From Halobacteriovorax vibrionivorans (lineage in GTDB: Bacteria; Bdellovibrionota; Bacteriovoracia; Bacteriovoracales; Bacteriovoracaceae): DNA of 64,000 bases. The notes beneath the pieces were generated by a model that saw only the letters and a list, made by a program, of their open reading frames with translations, did not search any database and was not told the origin of the DNA. Where the stretch lies: assembly GCF_003346865.1 (NCBI RefSeq), contig NZ_QDKL01000004.1, forward strand, positions 61,770 through 125,769, read 5' to 3'. Made by a program: the position numbers and the translations under genes. Shown here piece after piece: positions 27,489 through 36,942 of this stretch (positions are counted from its first letter, which is position 1; every line of letters begins with the position of its first letter).

Positions 27489-28328
27489 TTATGCTTTTTC
27501 GAACTTGATAACTTCAGTTGGACAAGCTTCAGCAGCTTCGAGAATTAGAAGTCCATTATCAAGAGGAGCATCTGGACGAATAATACAATTTGTATCAGTA
27601 ACTTCGAATACTTCTGGGTAAATACCTTCACAAGCATTACAAACGATACACCCCTCTTCAATCCAAACTTTAGATACTGCAAAATTCTCTTGAGCAGCAG
27701 CATCTCCACCACCGTTACCAGCAAACTCACCAGCAAATTGTGGGTTAGCAGAAATTCTTAGTCCTACTGGAATATTTCCTTCAGGAATAGGATCTGCAAT
27801 AAATGAACGAGAAGTTTGATGATAAAACTTCTTAGGCTTCTCATATCCAAACTCTCCATTAAACTCTTCTACAGTCTGAGTTGCTCCACGATAAGCTTCA
27901 ATAAACTTACGCGCCTTCATTTGACGTGATTGAGTAATACCTTCTTTAGACTTAATCTCAACTTCAACAGTTGCAGAGTCTAGGTTTTCAATATCTAAAA
28001 TATCTTTGAAAGCAGGTCCAAATTTAACTTCTACTGCGAAGTCTGAGTCTTGTGCAGCATAATCACTTGAAACTGTTACCTGTGTTTTCTTACCAAATGG
28101 GTTAAATAATCTAACCACAACATGGTTAAACTTTGCTGGCTCTCTTGAATTATTCCAACGGTAACCGAAAGCAAAGCTCTCATCATCAGAAGCTTTTAAT
28201 ACATCTAATTTTGACTTTCCAAATAGAAAGAAAAAAGCACCTGAAAGAAGGCTTAAAATACCAAGTTGGACAATCATCCCTGTTACAACTAATAATGCAA
28301 TAGCTAGTGCAATTAAAGTAGTATTCAC
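27489..28328 (-). CDS. Membrane-anchored single-cluster ferredoxin fusion, 279 aa
   Basis: An N-terminal hydrophobic region (residues 5-37) is followed by a 150-residue domain of unknown fold and a C-terminal ferredoxin of about 65 residues. The cluster ligands are in CIVCNACEGIYPEVF and a later AEACPTEVI, the CxxC-x2-C ... CP arrangement of small [4Fe-4S] or [3Fe-4S] ferredoxins. With the helical region at the N-terminus, the ferredoxin would face one side of the membrane as an electron carrier. The gene follows truB on the same strand after a 53-nt gap and has its own terminator. The partner enzyme is not evident. Confidence 0.8.
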   Translation of the reverse strand: MNTTLIALAIALLVVTGMIVQLGILSLLSGAFFFLFGKSKLDVLKASDDESFAFGYRWNNSREPAKFNHVVVRLFNPFGKKTQVTVSSDYAAQDSDFAVEVKFGPAFKDILDIENLDSATVEVEIKSKEGITQSRQMKARKFIEAYRGATQTVEEFNGEFGYEKPKKFYHQTSRSFIADPIPEGNIPVGLRISANPQFAGEFAGNGGGDAAAQENFAVSKVWIEEGCIVCNACEGIYPEVFEVTDTNCIIRPDAPLDNGLLILEAAEACPTEVIKFEKA

Positions 28329-28381
28329 TTTATCTCCTTAAATTCCTTATATATTTTTCCAAAGTATAGCATGATTTAAAA

Positions 28382-29344
28382 TTATTCGTCTAAGGAATTA
28401 CATATAGTTAAATCGATTTTATCTAACGCAGCAGGACTAAAACCGACTTTTACCTTTAGTTTTCCTTCATCAATGGCCCCAAGGCCAAGTGTTTGATTAT
28501 TTGATCTGACCCAATATAGGCCATCCGTCTCATTCTCTCTCTTTATCGTCATTCCGTTAGCAAAACTAAGGGCATCCTTATCATCTAGTTCAAGTAACTG
28601 AAAATTGATTAAATCAGTGATAGGTTGAGCATGATTCAATAAAAACTCTCGAAAATCAAAATGATCATCATTAAAAATATCAAGTTTAATTGAGCCATCG
28701 AGATCAATACCAGCTGAGTTTGTTCTTCTTAGCTCCTCAAGTGCTCCTCGTGTTCCAAGCTTAATGGCCAGATCATCAAAGAGAACTCTTATATACGTTC
28801 CTGAAGAGACGCTAACACGAAAGACAACAGTATCCCCTTCAAAGCTTAGAAGCTCTATATCGTGGATATGACGCTCGACAGGAGGCTTTTCGATGATGAT
28901 GCCTTCTCTTGCCCATTCATGTAGAGGCTTACCTTCATGCTTTGTGGCCGAAAAGGCCGGTGGGCTTTGCATATAAGGCCCTACAAATGATTCCAAGGCG
29001 TCTTTTACGATATCAAAAGTCAGTGGCGGAATCTCAACCCTTTCCATCGTGCCATCTTCAGTATCAAAATCACCAGTTGGCGATAAGAAGCCAAGGCGTC
29101 CTGAAGCGATATACTCTTTAGTTGAAACTTGAGTGTATTGATTTAAACGAGTAGCTGGACCAATTCCAATAACCATGAGTCCAGTAGCAAATGGATCGAG
29201 TGTTCCAAAATGGCCAATCTTTCCAATATTTTTAGGGAGCTTTCTTTTAAACTGTCTAATAACGTCAAAGGAAGTTATTCCCTTAGGCTTATCGACCTTA
29301 AAAAAGAAAGGCCCAAAAATTGGGCCTTTAAACTTTCGTGCCAT
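28382..29344 (-). CDS. truB: tRNA pseudouridine(55) synthase
   Basis: The 320-aa protein has the TruB motif I KPKGITSFDVIRQ and motif II GHFGTLDPFATGLM with catalytic Asp50. It converts U55 of the T-loop of tRNAs to pseudouridine. The C-terminal part past residue 245 is divergent, as in many TruB proteins with a short PUA-like tail. It is the last gene of the rimP-nusA-infB-rbfA-truB block and its ATG lies 1 nt after the rbfA stop, which indicates tight coupling. Confidence 0.95.
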   Translation of the reverse strand: MARKFKGPIFGPFFFKVDKPKGITSFDVIRQFKRKLPKNIGKIGHFGTLDPFATGLMVIGIGPATRLNQYTQVSTKEYIASGRLGFLSPTGDFDTEDGTMERVEIPPLTFDIVKDALESFVGPYMQSPPAFSATKHEGKPLHEWAREGIIIEKPPVERHIHDIELLSFEGDTVVFRVSVSSGTYIRVLFDDLAIKLGTRGALEELRRTNSAGIDLDGSIKLDIFNDDHFDFREFLLNHAQPITDLINFQLLELDDKDALSFANGMTIKRENETDGLYWVRSNNQTLGLGAIDEGKLKVKVGFSPAALDKIDLTICNSLDE

Positions 29345-29345
29345 A

Positions 29346-29702
29346 TTAGTATGACTTTCCTTTTTCTTTTTCTGACTTAAGCAGCTGTTCTATTTCTTGC
29401 TCGTCTTCAAATTGCGAGTCATAAACAGCAGTTAGAGATGGAGTGTGTCTAACCTTAAGTGTTTTTGCCAAATGAGTTCTCATTTTACCTAAAGCTGACT
29501 CCATTGCTTTTGCAATATCACCTCTTCGAGAAGGATCAAATGTATCCCAGTAAAGAGTTGCTACTGAGAAGTCAGGATTCATTTCAACTTTAGTTACTGA
29601 ACAATAAGTGAATGCACTATTATCCAGACCTGTACGCAATAACTTATTGACTTCATTTTTTATCTGCTCTTCGTATTGCAGTTTTTTATTATTGCTACTC
29701 AT
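29346..29702 (-). CDS. rbfA: Ribosome-binding factor A
   Basis: The 118-aa product has the RbfA KH-like fold with MNPDFSVATLYWDTFD, LGKMRTHLAKTLKVRHTPSLTAVYD and a charged tail. It helps mature the 16S rRNA 5' end on the 30S subunit. Position between infB and truB is the conserved bacterial order and supports the call. The length is normal. Confidence 0.95.
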   Translation of the reverse strand: MSSNNKKLQYEEQIKNEVNKLLRTGLDNSAFTYCSVTKVEMNPDFSVATLYWDTFDPSRRGDIAKAMESALGKMRTHLAKTLKVRHTPSLTAVYDSQFEDEQEIEQLLKSEKEKGKSY

Positions 29703-29717
29703 GGCCTATCTCCAATA

Positions 29718-32489
29718 TTAAAGAATCGGTGACTCAGACGTCATAACGTCTTCAAGTTTACGTTTCTTCTCTTTCATTTGGTATGCTTCAAATAGGTCGC
29801 CAACTTTAATATCATTATAGTTTTCAAGACCTACACCACACTCGTAACCATTCTTAACTTCTTTAACGTCATCTTTGAAACGTTTAAGAGATGACATTTT
29901 ACCATCAAACATGATCTTACCTTCTCTAAGAAGACGAACATTACATCCAACCATGATCTTACCGTCAACGACAACAGAACCTGCAATTGTACCAATTTTT
30001 GGAACAAAGAATGTATCGCGAACTTCTGCACGACCGATATACTCTTCAGTATATTCAGGATCAAGAAGACCTTCGACTGCAAGTTTAACATCATTGATTA
30101 GTTCATAGATGATTGAGTATGTTTTAATATCAACACCATACTGCTCAGAAAGTTTTCTAGCAGATGTTGCTGGTCTCATATTAAATCCAATGACAAATGC
30201 CCCAGAAGTATTAGCAAGTTCAATGTCAGAGTCACTAATTTGTCCAACTCCACCACGAATTACCTTAACTTCAACTTCAGGATTTGAAATTGACTCTAGT
30301 GCAGTTTTAATAGCTTCGTATGAACCTTGTACATCTGCTCTAATGATAAGATTAAGATCTTTTGTTTGACCTTCTTCACCAGCTGCCGTTGCAAAGAAGT
30401 CCTCAAGAGAAACCTTAGGTCCTTGAGTCGTCGCAGCAGCTTCAATTCTGATGCGCTCATCAATTCTATTTTGTGCAATCTTCTTTGCTTCTCTTTCATT
30501 TTTAACAACGTTTAGAACGTCACCTGGAGCCGGAGCCTCACTTAGACCAAGGATTTGAACAGGAGTTGATGGCCCAGCTTTTGGAAGCTGATTACCTCTG
30601 TGGTCAGTTAAACTTCTAGCTCTACCAAAAGTTTCACCTACTACAATTGAATCGCCTTTTTTAAGCGTTCCTTTTTCAACAAGTACAGTTGCAACAGGTC
30701 CACGGCCATGCTCAATTCTAGACTCAACAACAACGGCTTCTGCAACACCTTTTGGATCTGCACGAAGCTCAAGAATTTCAGCTTGTAGAGCAATTGCTTC
30801 TAGAAGTTCATCAATTCCTTCACCTTTAAGAGCTGAGATATTACAGAATTGAGTATCTCCACCCCATTCTTCAGGTGTAATACTGTATTCAGTTAACGCT
30901 TGCTTGATACGATCTGGATTAGCTCCTTCACGGTCCATTTTGTTAACTGCTACAATTAAAGGCTTTCCAGCACTTTGAATATATTTAATCGATTCAACAG
31001 TCTGTGGCATAACACCATCATCTGCTGCAACAATTAGAATAACGATATCTGTGATATCTGCACCACGTTGTCTCATTGCTCCAAAGGCTGCGTGACCAGG
31101 AGTATCTAAGAACGTTAGTTTAGAATCTTTAACATCAACTGAATATGCACCAATGTGCTGAGTGATACCACCAGCTTCACCGTCTGCAATTTTCGCGTTT
31201 CTAATACAATCAAGAAGAGTTGTTTTACCGTGATCAACGTGACCCATGATAGTAACAACAGGAGCACGAAGTGGAAGTTTACTAACTTCTTCTTCAGAAA
31301 GTTCTTCTTTACCGATAACTGCATCTTCATCAAATGACTGATCTTCTACACGATAATCATAAAGCGCAGCGATTTGACCTGCTAATTTTAGACCGATGTA
31401 ATCACCATTTCTAACAAGTAGGTTTAGATCAAGACACTTATCGATCATATCTTTTAGCTTAATTGATAACTTTTTAGCTAATTGCTCAGCATAAGCTCCA
31501 CCATGAAGCTTAATAACTCTTTTTGATTCTTTAACTTCTGTTATCTCAGTTGACTTAGAAGGACCTGAATATTGTCTCTTTCTCTTAACCTGAGTATACA
31601 TTGGACGGCCTGAGCCTTGAAGAGCAGCATATGACTTAAGCTCAGTTGTAGCACGTTCTTCATTAAGGGCTTGAGAACGATTAACATTCTTCTTAGCACT
31701 TAACATAGAAGCAAGACCACTTAGCCTACTACTTTTAGCGTCCTTCTTACCAGTAACACCTTTTGTACCAGGACCAGCTTTCGCATTAATGTCGTCTTCT
31801 GGCTTCTCTTCAGCTTTTTTAGCTTCACGAGTCTTTCTAGCTGCAGCTTTCTCTTTATCTTCTTTAGTAGGCGCTGAAACAATTCTTAAACCAAATGGTT
31901 TACCATCAACACCTTTGTCACTTTCTTTCTCTTTTGAAGAAGTCTCTTTTTCAACTTTCTTCTCTTGAGCTTCTGTTTCATCTTTTGATTCAGCAGCTTT
32001 AGGTTCTTCAGAGCTTTTTTCAGCAACCTTAGTTTCTTTTGCCTCAACTACCTTTTCAGGTTTTTGCGTAGAAGCTTCAGCAACATGTACTGTAGTTGTC
32101 TCTTCAGTGCTTTCATCAACAGATGGTGTTGCCTCAGATGATTTTGAAGAAGCCTTACGACGAACAACTGTTTTCTTCTTACGAGTTACAGTTTTCTTTG
32201 CCGGCTTATCTTCACCGTCTTCTTCGTCTTTACTAGCTGCTTTCTTACGAACAGTAGTCTTCTTAGCAGTCTTCTTCTTGGCCTTTTTCTTCTTTGTTAC
32301 CTTCTTCTTTGCTGGAGCATCTTCGCTCTTAGCACTAGCGCCGGCTAACTCTTGCCACTTTGTGATATCATCGTCCGATAATACCGACATGTGGTTTCTT
32401 ACGTTAAAGCCATGGGCTTTCAGTTCCTCAACAAGATCGAGAGGCTTCTTTCCGATTTCATTGGCCAATTCAAATATTTTCTTAGGCAT
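29718..32489 (-). CDS. infB: Translation initiation factor IF-2
   Basis: The 923-aa GTPase delivers fMet-tRNA to the 30S subunit. The N-terminal IF2_N motif (about residues 1-50, ELANEIGKKPLDLVEELK) is followed by a long low-complexity linker (about 55-300) of Lys, Ala, Glu and Thr with arrays such as KKKAKKKTAKKT. The G domain starts near residue 415 with G1 GHVDHGKTT, G3 DTPGHAAFGAMR and G4 NKMD, then domains II, III and the fMet-tRNA-binding domain IV (EVRDTF, GYECGVGLENYNDIK). The length matches the family. The linker makes frame shadows on the other strand that are not genes. Confidence 0.97.
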   Translation of the reverse strand: MPKKIFELANEIGKKPLDLVEELKAHGFNVRNHMSVLSDDDITKWQELAGASAKSEDAPAKKKVTKKKKAKKKTAKKTTVRKKAASKDEEDGEDKPAKKTVTRKKKTVVRRKASSKSSEATPSVDESTEETTTVHVAEASTQKPEKVVEAKETKVAEKSSEEPKAAESKDETEAQEKKVEKETSSKEKESDKGVDGKPFGLRIVSAPTKEDKEKAAARKTREAKKAEEKPEDDINAKAGPGTKGVTGKKDAKSSRLSGLASMLSAKKNVNRSQALNEERATTELKSYAALQGSGRPMYTQVKRKRQYSGPSKSTEITEVKESKRVIKLHGGAYAEQLAKKLSIKLKDMIDKCLDLNLLVRNGDYIGLKLAGQIAALYDYRVEDQSFDEDAVIGKEELSEEEVSKLPLRAPVVTIMGHVDHGKTTLLDCIRNAKIADGEAGGITQHIGAYSVDVKDSKLTFLDTPGHAAFGAMRQRGADITDIVILIVAADDGVMPQTVESIKYIQSAGKPLIVAVNKMDREGANPDRIKQALTEYSITPEEWGGDTQFCNISALKGEGIDELLEAIALQAEILELRADPKGVAEAVVVESRIEHGRGPVATVLVEKGTLKKGDSIVVGETFGRARSLTDHRGNQLPKAGPSTPVQILGLSEAPAPGDVLNVVKNEREAKKIAQNRIDERIRIEAAATTQGPKVSLEDFFATAAGEEGQTKDLNLIIRADVQGSYEAIKTALESISNPEVEVKVIRGGVGQISDSDIELANTSGAFVIGFNMRPATSARKLSEQYGVDIKTYSIIYELINDVKLAVEGLLDPEYTEEYIGRAEVRDTFFVPKIGTIAGSVVVDGKIMVGCNVRLLREGKIMFDGKMSSLKRFKDDVKEVKNGYECGVGLENYNDIKVGDLFEAYQMKEKKRKLEDVMTSESPIL

Positions 32490-32522
32490 TTTGTCTCCGT
32501 AGTATGACTACAATTTTATAAA

Positions 32523-33935
32523 TTATTTAATTTTAAATGCAGCTAATTCTTCTCTTAGTCTTCTCTCAGCTTCATTAAATTTATCAGAGCCTTCTTCTGA
32601 TTCCTCACCAGACTCTTTATTTATGATACCTAGGTATCTTGGTACTGCTGATGCAGATACCAGTTCTTCTTCACCTTCAGGTTGAAGTTCAATTGTCCCT
32701 TCTTCAACAAGCTTTGCTGCTTCATCAATTGCCGCTTGAGCAGCAGCTTCATCAACACCAGTCATTGAAGCGATTTCGCTTGCAGGTGTTGCCATGAAGT
32801 CACCAATTGCCATGATGCTATTTTGAACAAGTACTTGAGCCATTGCATCTGAAACAGATGGAATTTGAAGTAAGTTTTCAACGGCCTTATTAACTTTCTC
32901 TTGAAGTTTTGTTTTAGAGATAATGTTAATATTGTATCCCGATAACATCGCTGCAAGGCGAACGTTTTGACCACGTCTACCAATTGCAAGAGATAGTTGA
33001 TCTTCTTCAACGATCACATCCATTGATTTAGAGTCATGATCAATTGAAATATTTTCAATTTCAGATGGAGCAAGTGCCGCAATAGCAAATGTTGCTAGGT
33101 CATCGTTCCATCTTACGATATCAATTTTTTCACCTTGAAGTTCGTTAACGATATTTTGAACACGAGATCCCTTCATACCAACACATGCACCAACAGGATC
33201 GATATCTTTATCAACTGACTGTACAGCAATCTTGGCTCTCTGACCTGGCTCACGTGCAGCAGATTTAACCTCGATTGTTCCATCTTGAATCTCAGGTACT
33301 TCTACTTCAAATAGCTTAACTAAGAACATTGGAGATGTACGAGAAAGTCTAATTTCAGGACCTCTGTTCGTCATCACAACTTCAGTTAAGTATGCTTGAA
33401 TTCTATCACCTGGATTAAATTGTTCACCTGGGATAATTTCTCTTCTTGAAAGAACTGCATCGGCCTTACCAAGGTCAACGATGATATTCCCTCTTTCATA
33501 TCTTCTAGCGATACCAGTTACTAGATCACCTTCTCTGTGCTTGAACTCAGAGAATAGAATCTCTCTTTCAGCATCACGTACTTTTTGCATAATAATTTGA
33601 CGAGCAGTTTGAACATCAACACGAGTAAAATTAGGGTTTTCAATTTTAATACCTAATTGATCTCCTACCTCTACGTCTTCATCTAATTCTCTTGCATCAG
33701 AAAGATTAATCTCAATAATTGGATCTCTTACATCTTCAACAACATTTTTATATTGAAAAATCTCTACATCGTCATCATCGTCATTGTAACGAGTTTCATA
33801 TTCACCTTGAATTCCAAACTTCTTTCTAGCTGTTACTAAGAAAGCTTGCTCAATAGCGTTTACGATAATTGCTTTATCGATTCCACGGTCTTTACCTAAT
33901 ACATCAATAATTTTACCTAATTCTGAGAAACTCAT
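32523..33935 (-). CDS. nusA: Transcription termination/antitermination factor NusA
   Basis: The 470-aa protein has the NusA N-terminal RNA-polymerase-binding domain (about residues 1-130), an S1 domain (GDLVTGIARRYERGNIIVDLG), and two KH domains, the first with DPVGACVGMKGSRVQNI and the second with LAIGRRGQNVRLA. An acidic C-terminal region with a helix-hairpin-helix-like repeat (SDAMAQVLVQNSI, EIASMTGVDEAAAQ) follows. It modulates pausing, termination and antitermination. It lies between rimP and infB in the conserved order. Confidence 0.97.
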   Translation of the reverse strand: MSFSELGKIIDVLGKDRGIDKAIIVNAIEQAFLVTARKKFGIQGEYETRYNDDDDDVEIFQYKNVVEDVRDPIIEINLSDARELDEDVEVGDQLGIKIENPNFTRVDVQTARQIIMQKVRDAEREILFSEFKHREGDLVTGIARRYERGNIIVDLGKADAVLSRREIIPGEQFNPGDRIQAYLTEVVMTNRGPEIRLSRTSPMFLVKLFEVEVPEIQDGTIEVKSAAREPGQRAKIAVQSVDKDIDPVGACVGMKGSRVQNIVNELQGEKIDIVRWNDDLATFAIAALAPSEIENISIDHDSKSMDVIVEEDQLSLAIGRRGQNVRLAAMLSGYNINIISKTKLQEKVNKAVENLLQIPSVSDAMAQVLVQNSIMAIGDFMATPASEIASMTGVDEAAAQAAIDEAAKLVEEGTIELQPEGEEELVSASAVPRYLGIINKESGEESEEGSDKFNEAERRLREELAAFKIK

Positions 33936-33951
33936 TTTTTCACCTCAATAG

Positions 33952-34467
33952 TTACACTTCTGGTTCAAGTGCTACCTTATTAATATCATTTAAATTTAAT
34001 TTTAAATCAAAGTCACTGTCGAGATTAACTTCTATATAGTCATCTCCAACATCATTTAAAACACATAAAACTTTCTTAGTATTGGCAGTTTTTTTATCAA
34101 AGTTCTCACCTTGAAATAAGTCACCAAACTTCTTATTTAATTCAACGAGAATTCTTTGTCCCTTACTTAAGTCAAAGTGTTCTCTTGTTTTAATTTTACG
34201 AAACATTCCAGGAGAAGATACTTCTAAGACAATATCATCAGGTATCCAGTCAGCACTCTCCATAGGCTCACTAAAAGCACGATCAACTGCCACACAATCT
34301 TCGATCACTGCAGTATTCGTTTCTTTATTCATTATATAAACGCGTAAAGTTTTTGAACCTTTTATATATTCCATATCGTAAAGGTAGTAACCAGCTTCAC
34401 TTACAATAGCTTGTGAAAGCTCGTAAAACTTCTTCTCTATACCTTTATATTCAACATTTAAATTCAT
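33952..34467 (-). CDS. rimP: Ribosome maturation factor RimP
   Basis: The 171-aa product (from the ATG at 34467) has the RimP signatures VDRAFSEPM and LEVSSPGMFRKIKTREHF and assists 30S assembly. An upstream in-frame GTG at 34503 would add 12 residues, but these codons cover the loop and U tract of a terminator hairpin and read as poly-Phe, so the internal ATG is preferred. The gene is the first of the nusA-infB operon. Its ribosome-binding site is weak (AATAGG), directly after the U run. Confidence 0.92.
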   Translation of the reverse strand: MNLNVEYKGIEKKFYELSQAIVSEAGYYLYDMEYIKGSKTLRVYIMNKETNTAVIEDCVAVDRAFSEPMESADWIPDDIVLEVSSPGMFRKIKTREHFDLSKGQRILVELNKKFGDLFQGENFDKKTANTKKVLCVLNDVGDDYIEVNLDSDFDLKLNLNDINKVALEPEV

Positions 34468-34485
34468 TAAAATGTGCCTATTAAT

Positions 34486-34517
34486 AAAAAAAAAGGGTAG
34501 CACTAATAAGTCTACCC
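34486..34517 (-). terminator. Terminator/attenuator immediately upstream of rimP
   Basis: On the minus strand GGGTAG and CTACCC form a 6-bp stem (34495-34500 with 34512-34517, 11-nt loop) followed by nine T residues, 18 nt before the rimP ATG. It may end the GNAT transcript or act as an attenuator controlling the rimP-nusA-infB operon. Confidence 0.8.
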
Positions 34518-34624
34518 GATTATATCTTGTTAAAAATTTAACTAATCGTTATTTACCCAGATTTTAAAAAAAATTATTCTAAATTTCTAAGTACCTATTA
34601 ATTATCAGACATTTTGAAATCTTG

Positions 34625-35113
34625 TCAAGGTTTGTCACAATCTTGAACGCCATGCATTATTACGGCCGAATTACCATTTTGATAAAACCGCTTTTTTATA
34701 TGAATCTGTTTAAGGCCCATTTTTTGATAAAATCCAATCGCACCATCATTATTCTCCTCTACTTCAAGGTATATATGAGGTTTACTGAAGCCTAACTCTA
34801 CTGATGCGACGTGGCACATTTGCTTAAATAAGGCCAAAGCTAACTTACGACGTCGGAATTTTTCATCGACAACGATCTTATAAAGATGGCAGAAATCTGG
34901 TGAAGATAGTTCAAATACACATAAAGATATTATTTCTTTTTTATTATTTTCTAGGGATTCTTGCCACAAGCAAACAATATTTCTTGAAGAACCTGCAAGC
35001 TCTTTCCAAACTTTCTTCGACCATGACCATTTAAAATGATCAGATTCAAAGTCTGATAACTTATCAACCATCTGTTCATCTAATTTGGCCAAGTATTCGA
35101 ATTGTATTTTCAT
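34625..35113 (-). CDS. GNAT acetyltransferase, RimI-like
   Basis: The 162-aa protein has GNAT layout: motif A around KIVVDEKFRRRKLALALF (an Arg/Lys-rich version of the acetyl-CoA pyrophosphate loop) and motif B with VEENNDGAIGFYQKMGL followed by KRFYQNG, as in RimI-type ribosomal-protein N-acetyltransferases. The loop lacks the usual Gly-x-Gly, so acetyl-CoA binding may be divergent. It sits just upstream of the rimP operon, separated by a terminator. RimI is the best guess; another N-acyltransferase is possible. Confidence 0.8.
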   Translation of the reverse strand: MKIQFEYLAKLDEQMVDKLSDFESDHFKWSWSKKVWKELAGSSRNIVCLWQESLENNKKEIISLCVFELSSPDFCHLYKIVVDEKFRRRKLALALFKQMCHVASVELGFSKPHIYLEVEENNDGAIGFYQKMGLKQIHIKKRFYQNGNSAVIMHGVQDCDKP

Positions 35114-35131
35114 ATTTCGACTACCTAGACC

Positions 35132-35650
35132 TTACAGAAATAGACGTGACTGAATATCTTTCAATATATGCGTACGGTAACTTGTTGACCTTTTCACAAG
35201 GCTTTCTGGAGTTATTATGTCTTTATTATTAATGAATGATTTATAGCGCTTTGCAAGCTCAAGATTTGTATTAAAGATTTGCTCAACAGTTTTTCTATAA
35301 GCTTTAGGAACCTTGCATTTTTCAAACTTCGGTGTTGATAAAAACTCATGCTCCAAGCTTAACAACTTCCCTATAAGCATTATCTTTTTAATTCTTTGTA
35401 TTTGAGAGTCATTTGGTACCAGCGGTGCGGCTTCAACACCTTCCTGTGTTGAAAGTGCTCCAACTAATTCATTAAAATAATCTTTGTTCTTATTTTCATC
35501 TATAGAGCATTTTGAATACTGATAAGCTTTTAAGAGGAAATTGGCTTCCTTGGTAAAATATATTTTACCATTTATAGAGAAAAGGGCCCTTTCTCGAAGG
35601 GCCCATGTATTTGTCATAAAAAAAATTGAAATATAAATTAAAAATCGCAT
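35132..35650 (-). CDS. Exported protein of unknown function, 172 aa
   Basis: The N-terminus is a signal peptide (residues 1-17, cleavage after NTWA). The mature protein is basic, helical and contains two Cys spaced far apart (CSIDEN, KCKVPKA). No family is recognised. Its ATG starts 5 nt after the stop of the regulator gene at 35656, and a terminator hairpin lies inside its first codons, so expression may depend on read-through. Confidence 0.65.
   Translation of the reverse strand: MRFLIYISIFFMTNTWALRERALFSINGKIYFTKEANFLLKAYQYSKCSIDENKNKDYFNELVGALSTQEGVEAAPLVPNDSQIQRIKKIMLIGKLLSLEHEFLSTPKFEKCKVPKAYRKTVEQIFNTNLELAKRYKSFINNKDIITPESLVKRSTSYRTHILKDIQSRLFL
35584..35604 (-). terminator. Terminator hairpin inside the signal-peptide region of the next gene
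   Basis: The stem GGGCCCTT/AAGGGCCC (8 bp, 5-nt loop) is followed on the minus strand by TTTTCTC. It lies about 50 nt downstream of the stop of the TPR/wHTH regulator and within codons 16-22 of the following exported protein. Confidence 0.75.
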
Positions 35651-35655
35651 CTATC

Positions 35656-36942
35656 TTAAACTGGAGAACTGATATCAACGTTTGCCACGGCTTTACCTGC
35701 AGTAAGCTTAGTCTCCATTTGATAGCGAATCTTAACATCTGGATTGAAAGTATATCCGTCTTTTCCGCGAATAATATACTTTCTCTTCGTATTACTATTA
35801 TCTTTAGGTTCAATTAACTTTCTTAGACGAGAAATCGAAGTATAGATAAGCTTGTCGTGAATTAATGGATTGTACTCATCTTTCCAAATCTCTCTAGCAA
35901 GATCTTCTTTATCAAAGAAACTTCCGCGATTCTTAGCTAATAAGAATAGGATCTCTAGTAGAACAAAACGATGTTTGAAATCAATTACACCAATATTCTT
36001 CTCTTTTACTTTTCTATTGTTACGATCAAGGTAAATATCAACACTTGAATCATTAACTTCATGAATCTCGGCATCAAGAACATTTGTTAGACGCTTAAAT
36101 GTCGTCGAATCAACTGCTTGCTTTGCTAGGTTATAATAAAGAGTTGCTCTATCGTAATCACCTTTAACTTTTTGAACCTGTCCAATTCCTAAAAGAATAT
36201 ATCCGTATAGGTTCCAGCACTTCTTATTTTGAAGCGTAATATTTGCAAGATTAAAATGTTTTAAAGACGCTTCAATATTGCCTGTGGCCATATGAATTTT
36301 TCCATATGTCATATGCATTGAACCACCTAAATACTCTTTATTAATAATTTTTAAAAGATTATCTAGTTGTCCCATATACTCGAGAGAAAGTTCAAATTGA
36401 CCTCTGTTAAATGCATTATTTGCTAAAGCTAATAAGCATTTAGAGTGAAGATCAGGATCATTTTCCTCTTTAGACTTATTATAAGATAAGTCTAGGTCTT
36501 GATATGCTCCATCGAAGTCAGTTCGATATGACTTGATAAGACCTGAATAATAGAAGTATTCAGCTGATAGGCTTCCTAGATTCTCTTGAAGGTCATTAAC
36601 AATGGCCTCACTATGTGAAATATATTTTTCGGCTTTTTCATCCTCTAATTTCTCGGCCGCAATACGAATGAGAAAACTTAGAATTTTTAAAACACGGTAA
36701 TTATCCTGAGGACATTCAGCACAATCGATAGCTTTAAGAAAGTTTACTTCCGCCTTGTTAAGATCGGCCTTATCATAGTGAAGCTTACCAAGCTGGTAGT
36801 AAGCCTTTCCGACTTCTAGCTTAGTTAAATTATCTTGAGTTGGAATTAGCCCTTCACCAGAACCGACAAAGCCTAGAACATCTAAACTTGCTGATTCTTT
36901 TTGATTACTTGTTCCAGATTCTTGTCCCCCGACAATCTGCAT
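35656..36942 (-). CDS. TPR-repeat protein with C-terminal OmpR/PhoB-type DNA-binding domain
   Basis: The 428-aa product starts with a poorly conserved segment, then several TPR-like helical pairs (about residues 45-305, e.g. AYYQLGKLHYDKADLNKAE and ASLKHFNLANITLQ), and ends with a winged-helix domain (about 315-405). The wing includes FDKEDLAREIWKDEY, SISRLRKLIEP and IRGKDGYTFNP, as in OmpR/SARP-type regulators. There is no receiver domain. It is probably a transcription factor that senses a peptide or partner through the TPR part. It is divergent from thrS, sharing a 211-nt intergenic region. Confidence 0.85.
   Translation of the reverse strand: MQIVGGQESGTSNQKESASLDVLGFVGSGEGLIPTQDNLTKLEVGKAYYQLGKLHYDKADLNKAEVNFLKAIDCAECPQDNYRVLKILSFLIRIAAEKLEDEKAEKYISHSEAIVNDLQENLGSLSAEYFYYSGLIKSYRTDFDGAYQDLDLSYNKSKEENDPDLHSKCLLALANNAFNRGQFELSLEYMGQLDNLLKIINKEYLGGSMHMTYGKIHMATGNIEASLKHFNLANITLQNKKCWNLYGYILLGIGQVQKVKGDYDRATLYYNLAKQAVDSTTFKRLTNVLDAEIHEVNDSSVDIYLDRNNRKVKEKNIGVIDFKHRFVLLEILFLLAKNRGSFFDKEDLAREIWKDEYNPLIHDKLIYTSISRLRKLIEPKDNSNTKRKYIIRGKDGYTFNPDVKIRYQMETKLTAGKAVANVDISSPV

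Noticed and set aside
31780..32340. Lysine/alanine-rich repeat region as a tandem repeat or a plus-strand gene
   Set aside because: It is the natural low-complexity linker of IF-2; the plus-strand frame is a shadow of it.
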